A model generated the notes under the pieces. The model had not been told where the DNA came from. It saw only the letters and a list, made by a program, of their open reading frames with translations, and did not search any database. Shown in pieces: positions 54,982 through 64,000 of a stretch of DNA of 64,000 bases; position 1 is the first letter of the stretch; each line of letters opens with the position of its first letter. A program made the position numbers and the translations under genes. This stretch comes from Cordylochernes scorpioides (taxonomy: Eukaryota; Arthropoda; Arachnida; Pseudoscorpiones; Chernetidae), in NCBI GenBank assembly GCA_030710605.1, contig CP092880.1:10052562-10116561 (forward strand), given 5' to 3'.

Positions 54982-55851
54982 ATTATTTTTTGCCCCCTAA
55001 AATTCTATGCCAACTGGTATACCTCCCGCTCCAATAAGCAAGCAAGATATATGTACAATAAATATTAGAAAAGGAGTGAAACTATAAAAAGTAATGATGA
55101 TAATCTAAATATTCTGTTTTAAATAAATATTAAATATCATAGAATATTTTGAATAAATGTAAGGCGCATTAAAATTGATGTAACAATATGTAGGCGTGTG
55201 GTGCACTTAGAGTAAAAAAATAGTAGCTAACCCCCCCATGATTATCATAGCTTATTCCACCTGAGAGAGAATAGGAATATTAATAATTTTAAGCTAACAT
55301 ATCTCCCTCTTCAGCTCGAGAGAGAAAAAACAAAATTTTATTTTAAAGACAAGTTTAATAACTTTTGACCTGTTGAAGTACAAAGCTCGGAATCTAGGCG
55401 AGTTGCTATCCCATCATTTACCATCTAATTTATAGAGAAAAATTGCCCGGAGGATATTGATCTATATAAAATGAGAAAGGTCATCTCTCTCTCCCGTCAA
55501 AATACTGTAGATTCTAAAACTATACACCATCTAAGGACCCTCTCTACAAACTCTGGTCTCTTGGTGACAAAGCTTCAATACCAGATTTAACAAATTCAGA
55601 ACACCCACTTGTTTACCGTGATTTAGGCCTAATGGCTCTTTTCAGTCTAGGGCGGGCTTCGATTTCATGAAATCCACAAGGATTCATGAAATATTAAAAA
55701 TTTACCAAGGATGTGTTAGAATGGTAAAGTAGCAGGACCAATCCTATGACCGAACTGTAGATGTGACGGCAGGATATTTCCTTACCATATGGAAAATAAC
55801 CAATAAAATAGCCGAAGGAAAGAACATACGTCAGTATTTGACGCTGAGGCT

Positions 55852-56172
55852 TTGGCAAAATACAAGATAATTCAACAAAAAATAAGAAAAGATCATATAT
55901 ACGAAATAAACTGTGAGAGAAGAATTACAAAAACTATAACAAGACTCAGAACAAAACATTATAAAGGAATGACAATACATCCAGATGGCACAAGAACCTA
56001 TAGGACATGCAACAACTGTCCTGGTGTGGAACTAACACCTACCCACATATTCTCATGTCCAGCAATGGCCGCAGCCTTGCATAAAATTGACATGGACCCA
56101 GAGCAGCAGCTTTACACACCCAAGATAGTGGACATTGAGACTGCTGTAATAGAGATGCATGGAGACATCTGA
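55852..56172 (+). pseudogene. C-terminus of a non-LTR Pol (copy B)
   Basis: Counterpart of 18,003-18,323, with the same 106-residue protein. The same tandem duplication of the 3' end follows (56,087-56,325), so both predate separation of the two copies. Confidence 0.7.
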
Positions 56173-57286
56173 GGATCTTCATTGGACACGACAACAACAG
56201 TAGAAAATTGACATGGACCCAGAGCATCAGCTTTACACATCCAAGATAGTGGACATTGCGACTGCAGTGATAGAGATGCATTGGGACATCTGAGGTTCTT
56301 CATTGGACACGACAACAACAACAAAAATACCCTCCCTCCCCCCTTTCTACTTTCAAAATAGACTCAAAATACCGCTCAGGTTTTGTGCCTATTTTTACCG
56401 GGGAGAGGTGACTGTTCTTATTACAAAATATAATTTATCTTTCAATATCAATAAACTCTTCCCTCAAACCACTCTCGAATATCCTCAGGTTCTCTCAATA
56501 TAAAATAACATTTCAAGATTGTCCAATGTTTTTTTTTTTCCATTGAACACGCGGCTATTAACTCCAGCAAAAATGCTCCAACATTTTAAATAGCGAATAA
56601 ATAGCGGATTAAAATAGTTCTAAATTTTTCAGTGAAAACATAATTGTGGTATAGTGTGTTTTTAATAATAGGGTATTCCATTATAGTTATTCTTCATGTT
56701 TCTCCTGACTTCAGGAAGAAATACAAAAATCAGCAGCCACTGTAACAAGACAATAATTTACAAGCTTCTTTCAGATTCATTGACCGCGAAGACCTTTGTA
56801 TTACCAGTTCTAAAGATCATCAGAAAAGCAGAGAATATCTTTAAAGGATGAAAAAATAAGTAGAAGAAACACGCAGTGTTTGTTATGTATCTCTACCAAG
56901 GCTGCATAGATCTCATCAGCTATTAATGATTTTTTTTCTTTCTTGGATTCCAGACGATTTTATATAAGACGAAATTACCCCCCCCCCCCCCTTAATAAAA
57001 GATTTTTATTGTTGTTGTGTTTTCTATCAATCTTTATGGCCGCCGACAATGGGAAACAGCGGAAAAACTATCACATCTTTCCTTTGGAAATTATTTCAAA
57101 GGGACTTTGAACAGTAGAGGGAAAGCCACTCAGAAAAACAGCAAGTGAAATTCCTCAAATGAAACAATTAAAATGGGAACCTACTATATCTCTTTACTAC
57201 AGGACACCTCAAAAATCACGCCTTTCATATAGAAAATGTTATAAATTTTCGAGGATTACATAGAAAAATATATAATAGTTCGCTTA

Positions 57287-58598
57287 TACGAGGGGTGTCC
57301 CATAAGTCCGTGGCCCGACATATAAAGAAAATGACTAATAAAATGATTATGATTTATCCTTCAACATAATCCCCTTTAAGGTCTATACACTTTTTCCAGC
57401 GATGTTCTAATGCTTTTATACCCTCCAAAAAGAACGATGTTTCAAGTGACTCAAAAAATGAGGTTACAGCATCAATGACCTCTTCATCTGACCTAAAATG
57501 AATGCCAGAAAGTGATTTTTTCAAATGAGGAAATAGCTTGAAATCAGACGGAGCTAGATCTGGTGAATAGGGTGCATGTGGTAAAAGTTCAAAGCCAGAA
57601 TCATAAATAGTAGCCATGGCTTGCAGCGACCGATGACTCGGAGCATTGTCTTGATGGTAAACAATCTTCCTAGACAGCTTTCCTCTTCTTTTTTCTTTAA
57701 TAGCTTCTCGTAGTTGCTTCACAAGATTTGCATAATAATCGCCAGTGATGGTTTGACCCTTATTCAGAAAGTCTAGAAGAAGTACACCCTCGGAATCCCA
57801 AAAGACAGACACCATAATCTTCCCTACTGATGGAACTGTCTTGGCTTTCTTGGGGGGAGGGGAACCGGAGTGTCTCCATTGCATGGATTGTTGCTTGGAC
57901 TCTGGTGTAAAGTGATGGGCCCAAGTCTCATCCATGGTAACAAATCTATTAACAAATTCCTCTGGATTGGCTTCAAATAACGCAAGATTGTCCGAAGATT
58001 ACTTTCTCCTTACAGCCTTTTGATCGGGTGTCAAAAGTTTGGGAACCCAACGGGCAGAAAGCTTCCTGAGGCCCAAGTGTTCTCTCATGATCCGGTTCAC
58101 TGTTGTTCTTGGAATACTTAAGGTCTCTTCTATCTGACGAACTGTCATTCTTCTGCCCAATATAACCAAATCATGTATCTTGTCGATGTTTTCTTGAATA
58201 ACTGACTCAACAGGTCTTCCTGGTCCATGTTCGTCTTCGGTGCTGATCCTCCCTAATTTAAACGCAGCTACCCATTTTTTTTTACTGTGCTATAGGAAGG
58301 AGCATCTTCCCTTAATGTATCCACCATATCTTCATAGATTTCCTTCGGCGACATTCCTTTCTTACAAAGATATTTTATTACAGCACGAATCTCGTTTGTC
58401 TACATTTTAGATGATTCCTGTTTCTTGTCCTCTTTCAGACCTATAACAAAAAAAAAAAAAAAAACAACGGTTAGTTGTAGAAACTTAAAAATGTACATAT
58501 CTTTATACAAGGCTTTAAGGTATATATGGTAAAATTTATTAGTTTCTAAGATTTCGTTCTCATGGTTCGGGCCACGGACTTATGGGACACCCCTCGTA
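57287..58598 (-). mobile_element. mariner element, copy B, inactive
   Basis: 1,312 bp with the same inverted repeats and TA flanks as the copy A element. Shares its early stop, T-run frame break and internal stop. Confidence 0.95.
57354..58405 (-). pseudogene. mariner transposase, broken (copy B)
   Basis: The C-terminal 193 residues are intact (57,354-57,935): first Asp in MDETWAHHF (D2), second in YHQDNAPSH (D96) and third in PDLAPSDFKLFP (D131), spacing DD34D, ending in a normal mariner C-terminus (HRWKKCIDLKGDYVE). The N-terminal helix-turn-helix half is readable upstream but interrupted by TAG at the second codon, a T-run frame break near 58,276-58,284 and an in-frame stop near 58,000. 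It cannot make a full transposase. Unlike copy A it keeps the six-T run near 57,514. Confidence 0.9.
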
Positions 58599-59597
58599 TA
58601 AAAGACGTGATTTTGGATCGTACTTTAGTTAAGACATAGTAGTAACTTGAATATACAACAAGTGAATAACACCAATAGAACACGAAGAACTGGACCTATA
58701 GCAGAAAAGAATAATACATTTTTTCCTTGTCCTTTTCCTTGTACCATCTCTCAGAATAACATTAAAAAAGAAAATCTAAGGATGCTTTGGTTTTTATCAA
58801 AATTATCTGCATACAGACTTTGAAATACATATTAAGTGGTGTCTAAATGCATTCATGTAGTACGATGGTATTGAAAACTAGGCAGAACAGAAGTGCTAGT
58901 TGATGGAGTGAAATTTGACATTTGAATAATTCAAACAGTTATTTATTTGGCATATTTGGATGGCAGAACGATGGTGTAATTTTGTAGAAATTCTGTCTAA
59001 TTAGAACATCCATAATGGCGATCAGAAGAAACTTCTAATATTTGGAACAGTTTTTCATTTGGAGAATATCCTCATAGAACTAATAGTGATCTGAAACTTG
59101 GAATAATTGGCTCAATTTTAGGATAAAATATCAGAAGGAATTTGATAGGGAGTAGAAAATCTTCAGATAATTGTTTTAACAGTTTATATGGAGAATTTGA
59201 ATATCAGAAATGTAGTGGCAACAGGCGGTTTATTTGGAAGACCTGACGAAGAGAATTCAACATTCTAATTGGAAGATGGATCGACCGTTGGGGGGAAGGC
59301 ATCGATTAACTCCGCTGGTGTGATTTAATGCGCCTTTTGTTGTGACAGAATTTACTGCTTGACTTTAAATAACGAACATTAGCCTCACGGAGAAATTCTA
59401 GTAAAAATGGAAAGTGATTGTAAATTTAACAATCTCAACAATTAACCACTTGAAGTTCTTATTGATTGTTGCCCTCTTTTACGGTATATTTCAAGTCTAC
59501 CACTGATTATTTATAATGCAAATTGATTTATTTTAAAAGAATTATACCTGTCAATAATAGCCTAAATTTCTTTATAACACTGGTTATATATATATAT

Positions 59598-59932
59598 AGT
59601 CGACTCTCGATGATTTGAAACTCAAGGGACCAGAGAAAATTTTTAATTTATCGAGAGTTCAAAATAACAGGAGTTTAAACAACCAAGAGGGAGGGAGGGA
59701 AAAAACAAGAGTTTGATCTCAAAATTCGTGATTTATTATTTTAAACATTTGCACAGTTATTTACAGATGTTAATTTATAGCAAGATACTATTCCTTCAAC
59801 TTCAAATTACCGAGGGGACCAATTAATATTGATTTTATTCAACTTATCGAGTATTTTTCAAAGGACCGGGAGAATTTTTCAAATTATAGAGAGATTCAAA
59901 TCAACGAGTTTCAAATTATCGAGAGTCAACGG
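59598..59932. mobile_element. TA-flanked MITE (copy B)
   Basis: Counterpart of 21,740-22,072. Confidence 0.7.
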
Positions 59933-60571
59933 AATATACTTATAAAATTAAAGGATTTAAAAGCACGAATGTTTCTTTTATACATAATACAAACTTCTAC
60001 TGCCCTTACTGCAATTAAAAAATATATTGGGAGGGCTTGGCTCATCAGTGGTGAACCCTCCCAGCGGTTTCGTCAATTTAATCCACCAGACCGCTTCTTA
60101 GAGTTCTAATACTGTATTGGACGATTCTGCTTATATACGCAGCACTGAAGGATGGAATCTTAGAAATGGTTTTCAAGAAAACTAGGGGCATAAGCTTATA
60201 GGACAGTAGAATTACATTCAATGGAATACAGAATACTCAATAAAATCAATAAGCAATCCAGGGTTAAGTTTCTTTTAACATGTTTATTTCTCTAGTTTCC
60301 GGGGGCTAACATGTCCAACAACAGGAGCACCTATATATAACTACCAGTCAATTTAAATAGTTGGCTGGAAGTTATACTTCTAGGTGCTTCTTTTGAAAAG
60401 CATGTGAGCCTGGAAGCTAGAGAAATATAAAATATTACAAGAATCTTAACTCTGGATTGTTTATTGATTTTATAAAACTATAAGTCAGGAGATGAACGTG
60501 TATTGTAAAGAACTGATTATATAACTTCTTTTTTTTTTATTTTTGCGAAAGCCGCTCTTTATATTTGTATT

Positions 60572-60652
60572 TTATTTATTTCGTCTCAGTTTACAGGTGT
60601 TACATTCGAACACAGCTCACCTTGTCCTGTCTATTTACACATTGGCTAGGTG
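60572..60652 (-). repeat. Jockey-type 3' end fragment (copy B)
   Basis: Counterpart of 22,711-22,790. Confidence 0.7.
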
Positions 60653-62277
60653 GTGGATTCGAGGAGGTGAATTCATAGAGAACGAAACAGAAGAAAAACA
60701 CACACACACACAAAATACATGGTAGAGATCAGGGTCAGCTAGAGCCAAATTATAAAAATCTAATCATTACTAATTTGCTCTAAATCATAAATTAAATAAA
60801 TCACAATATCAAATAAATCACTATATCAAATAAATCACTAAATCAATCAATTAAAACACACACACACAAAAGCCTTTATTAAGACACACAGGTCTTACAG
60901 AGGATTCTCCTTGGGGTTACAAGACGGAGAAACCTATGAAAGTGGGAAATATACAAAGGGGTAAAAATGGAGAAAAGATTATATACACATGATAAATATA
61001 TACAGATTATTATTTGAATAGTCCTATGGAAAATACGAAAAAAAAAAAATTGGAAATATGGATGGGAGAAGTGGAGAGCGAAAAGAGGAAAGAAAACAGG
61101 TATTTACATATGGAACATACATATAATGGAACAAGTCAATTTAAGCTCTTCTGCTCACACAGCACAGGTGGACCATGGCTTTTTCAAGAAACCTTTAAGA
61201 GATTTTCCAGGAAAATCCGAGTGTTCAGAGTTGTAAGGTAAACACCGTTTTATCAGTGTGGGGGGTTAACTTATCGTACCTGCCCAAACAAATAATTAAC
61301 AGAAGAAAAACAAACAAATAAATAATTAAGAAAAAGACATCTCCTGATAGTGCAACTAAAAGTTGCTGATGGCTTGAGTCATCTGTTGGAATAAATATCA
61401 ACTATTCCTTGATTTTTAATTCTTACCTAATTGGCCATAATTAGCCATCTTGCGCTTCAGAAACCTGGGTTATAAATCTCTCTCTGTTGCCTTAATGACA
61501 AAGGCAGACGCATTCTACTTCACCCAGTCATGATGGTTGTCAAACAGACACCATCAAGGGTCACAACTTGATATTCTAATATGATTAAGGAAGAAGAAGA
61601 AGAAAAAAAAAAAAAGAGTGGAGGTGTGGAAGGAGATGTCTGTTTTTTATATGTATAACTTGTAGCAGAAGATATATGGTGATGATAGCTGAAGATGCTG
61701 ACATCTACGTCAGAGTTCGATGAATATGTAAATATTCCGATGACGCTGCAAATATTAGTCAAATAAACAAACATTCGGATGACACCATTTTCCTCAATTC
61801 TTTTGAGGAGGAGCCTCCCTTCCTTCCTGAGAATGGCTTTTTATATTTAATCATTAAATTGTAAATTATATCATTCATTTTTCTAATTATCATTAATTTT
61901 TGCAATTCTCATTAATTTTTGTATCAATTGGCTAAGAGTGTCAAAACATTATTTTTAAATTATCAATTTTCAATTCTTTTGAGACTAAAGAGGGAAATCT
62001 CTCTTTCTTTATAAACAAATTACATTTTGAAAATCTTATTTTTTTGGATTTTTTACCATTTCCAAAATGCTGGAGAAATATGGGATTTTTTTTTCTACTA
62101 AGGTCTCATGTCCTAAGAAAGGAAAATTTCTACCTGGCGCCTCTACATGGCGGAAGGTGAGTAACGCCCTAGAGCCAGGGGAGGGCCGAGCGGGGAATCT
62201 ACAACTCCACTCTAACTTTGACATTCATTTGTCTTCAAAGTTGGAAACGGCTTCTAAAGGCGGATAAACCTATTCTT

Positions 62278-62505
62278 TACACACATAAACCTTTATTAAG
62301 ACATTCCGTCTTAAACAGACGATTCTCCTGTGAGAAATGAATCTAAAAAGAAATGAGAAGCAGGGGAAGAAATTGAATCCTCGATCAGAAATAGAAAAAG
62401 AAGAAACAAACAAACAAAAAAGGCTGAAGAAGATTTTAAATAGAAAAAGAAAACAAGGAAAGAATAACTTTATACAAAAGTTGAGACTATATACATATCG
62501 TTTAG
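62278..62505 (-). mobile_element. SINE-like insertion, copy B only
   Basis: 228 bp between two copies of ATAAACCTATTCTT (62,264-62,277 and 62,506-62,519); copy A has one copy near 24,383. The 3' tail (stem AAGAC/GTCTT, then AATAAAGG) is at the left. The body is A-rich and purine-rich without an ORF of its own. Confidence 0.85.
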
Positions 62506-62636
62506 ATAAACCTATTCTTAGTCAATGGAATACGGATGCGAAGGCAATGAGGATAGACATCGCTTTAATCTTCTCTCTTTTTTTTTTTTTTTTAATTGTC
62601 CCTAGTACACGTGGTACAGGCCATGATAATCATGGT

Positions 62637-62840
62637 AACTCTTTTTGTGTTGATTTCTTGCTTCCCTCTTTCTTCTTCTTATTTTTTTTTTTTCCTTTTC
62701 TTTTTTTCTTTCTTTCTCTTTTTACTCTGTATATATCGTTATTTCCTTTGTCTCACTGCTTTGTTCTTATGCATACCTCTGGTGAATCCTGTATAGGGTC
62801 AGTGACCCTAAATAAAGGCTTTTTTGTTGTTGTTTGTTGT
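62637..62840 (+). mobile_element. SINE-like insertion, copy B only
   Basis: 204 bp between two copies of TGATAATCATGGT (62,624-62,636 and 62,841-62,853); copy A has one copy. Pyrimidine-rich body, then gaatcctgtat, stem AGGGTC/GACCCT, AATAAAGGC and TTG repeats. It lies inside a family 1 SINE. Confidence 0.87.
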
Positions 62841-63126
62841 TGATAATCATGGTGGGTAGAAGTTGGCGATTGCTTTTACTGTAAGTGCATCACATGTCCA
62901 CCCATGTGAAAAGCAGTTCGCGACTTTGCACTTACAAATATGCCAGAGCCCTGTTTGGTTACTTGCACTCGCTGGTGAGGTTAGACTTTTGTAAGAATCG
63001 GGGGGCCAATGCGGGAATCGAACCCGGGTCGTAGCGGTTGAAAATCAACGATTTAGATCATCTTTCCACCGACCCCAAATCTTCTCATGAACATCTTCAA
63101 TTTAATGGGTCAACTTGACCAAGACA

Positions 63127-63182
63127 ATAACAACAACAACATGCTTTATTAACACCTTTTAGTGTTATACAGATTCTCTGAG
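63127..63182 (-). repeat. Retroposon 3' tail with hairpin
   Basis: Stem AACAC/GTGTT where the copy A counterpart (24,790-24,845) has AGAC/GTCT. AATAAAGC and (TTG)n are present on the minus strand. Homology to copy A ends here. Confidence 0.7.
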
Positions 63183-63561
63183 TACACTGGTCAACAAGAT
63201 TTTTGCACAAGAGAACCTGATTATGTTTCTAGTGTAACTTTTCATGCTGAACTCAAAATTCTAATCAGAAATTTCCCATCACCTATGGTTTTTGCGTGAC
63301 GGTCTTTTTTTAGTATTGGGATAAATACAGTAAAAAATGCAAACAATGTTACGTAAGCTGTTTTGCATAACACTTATTACATTACACTGGTTTATTAAAA
63401 AATATTTTTCTTTGTTCACGAAGAAATAGCATCTTATCTACATGTCCTGAATCCAAATATACCATTAGTTTTTTTCTATTACGCAATATTTCTGAGATAC
63501 ACCTACTTGAAATTTGGAAATATTGTTAATATATAGGCATATATGAACGAAACATATTTAT

Positions 63562-64000
63562 TTATTGAAAAGCAGTGACAGTGGATTTTCTTCTATACTT
63601 TGCTTGTGGTAGATCCCTCTTGAGTGTCCAGCAGTAGTCGGCAAGCATAGCGGGACTCCATTTACCTTGGTACCGCTTCTCCATGCTTGATATATCTTGA
63701 TGAAACCTCTCACCATGCTCATCGCTAACTGCGCCAAGATTGTCTGGAAAGAAATCTAGATGTGAATGCAGGAAATGGATCTTGAGGGACATGTTACCTC
63801 CCCAGTGCCTTGTAGGAAAGCAACAGATCATTAACTATGTCTCGGTAATTTTCAGCCTTGACACTTCCTAAGAAGTTTTTGCAAACGTTTCTAAAGGAAT
63901 TCCATGCTGCTGCTTCAACTTCATTCAAACTATTTTGAAAATTTCCATCCTGCTGCAATTCTCGAATCTGAGGTCCAACGAAAATGCCTTCTTTAATCTT
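63562..64000 (-). pseudogene. Partial member of a multicopy arthropod protein family
   Basis: A coding region entering from the right edge. The minus strand reads IFVGPQIREL near the edge, then a segment ending about 63,806, then GGNMSLKIHFLHSHLDFF and a motif AVSDEHGERFHQDISSMEKR, ending TVTAFQ at 63,562. I recall very similar proteins in many arthropod and cnidarian gene sets, usually in high copy number and unannotated, so probably repeat-derived. That is memory, not a search. A one-base frame change near 63,800-63,806 (just before NMSLK) splits it. The N-terminus lies outside the window. Function unknown. Confidence 0.6.

Larger units (their letters stand above)
53520..55022 (-). mobile_element. 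Gag-only Jockey-type non-LTR element
   Basis: A 1,503-bp insertion with an 11-bp target duplication CTCCCGCTCCA (53,509-53,519 and 55,023-55,033), absent from copy A. On the minus strand: short 5' UTR (about 40 bp), complete ORF1, first codons of ORF2, then an abrupt jump to 3' UTR and an (AAAT)n-type tail. Reverse transcriptase is missing. A full 5' end with an internal deletion implies mobilisation in trans. Confidence 0.92.
53295..55185 (-). repeat. Solo gypsy LTR split by a Jockey-type insertion
   Basis: Same LTR as 16,962-17,338, flanked by ATAT (53,291-53,294 and 55,186-55,189), interrupted from 53,520 to 55,033 (insert plus one target-site copy). Gag-start residues METRSG are at about 53,376-53,393 on the minus strand. 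Confidence 0.88.
36572..63187. repeat. Duplicated block, copy B
   Basis: Partner of copy A. Position 36,572 matches position 1, 48,638 matches 12,316 and 55,185 matches 17,338. It carries insertions absent from copy A: BEL/Pao at 37,144, a fold-back at 41,996, a Jockey-type element at 53,520, and SINE-like elements at 62,278 and 62,637. Each of these is flanked by a short direct repeat that is present once in copy A. After about 63,187 the two copies no longer align. Confidence 0.93.

Noticed and set aside
62337-62843. 168-codon plus-strand ORF
   Set aside because: It runs across two separate SINE-like insertions and pyrimidine runs that copy A lacks. Accidental openness.
63000-63078. Possible tRNA-Glu gene on the minus strand
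   Set aside because: B box and anticodon-like loop are present but the acceptor and D-stem do not pair well and it is followed by the SINE body. Treated as a SINE head.

Overview
This window is AT-rich eukaryotic DNA packed with transposable elements. No bacterial-style operons are visible. The mix of mobile DNA (Ty3/gypsy and BEL/Pao LTR elements, a Jockey-type non-LTR element, mariner, pogo/Tigger-like MITEs, tRNA-headed SINEs, Penelope-like fold-back repeats) points to an invertebrate, most likely an arthropod and possibly a chelicerate. That assignment is inference. The only host-type genes I can support are two tRNA genes, one probable coding exon, and the edge of a multicopy arthropod protein family at the right end.

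The layout is dominated by a long direct duplication. Copy A (1 to about 24,846) and copy B (about 36,572 to 63,187) are collinear and mostly near-identical. They lie on two contigs separated by exactly 100 Ns (27,616-27,715), so they may be two haplotypes placed side by side rather than a real tandem duplication. Each copy serves as an empty-site control for the other. A-only insertions are a pogo-type MITE (2,051-2,205) and a complete gypsy element (7,132-12,315, 4-bp target duplication, LTRs identical by eye). B-only insertions are a BEL/Pao element (37,144-41,917, 5-bp duplication), a fold-back element (41,996-42,329), a gag-only Jockey-type element (53,520-55,022, 11-bp duplication) sitting inside a solo LTR, and two SINE-like insertions near 62.3 and 62.7 kb.

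The most unusual object is the BEL/Pao element. Its last open frame (37,460-39,316, minus) starts as a normal BEL reverse transcriptase with YVDD. Where RNase H and integrase should follow, it continues in frame into about 300 residues that read as a six-bladed kelch-type beta-propeller, then ends at the polypurine tract and LTR. This looks like capture of a host kelch cDNA by a retrotransposon. All frame breaks upstream in the same element are 1-2 nt length changes in short runs.

Other structure worth attention: a canonical -1 slippery heptamer exactly at the gypsy gag stop; gag start codons located inside LTRs in two gypsy families; a covarying 3' hairpin plus AATAAA shared by many SINE/LINE tails; and repeated hammerhead-like cores in fold-back repeats. 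The unduplicated middle (24.9-36.5 kb) holds decayed retroelements, tandem repeats, the putative exon (33,134-33,308) and tRNA-Gly and tRNA-Thr genes.
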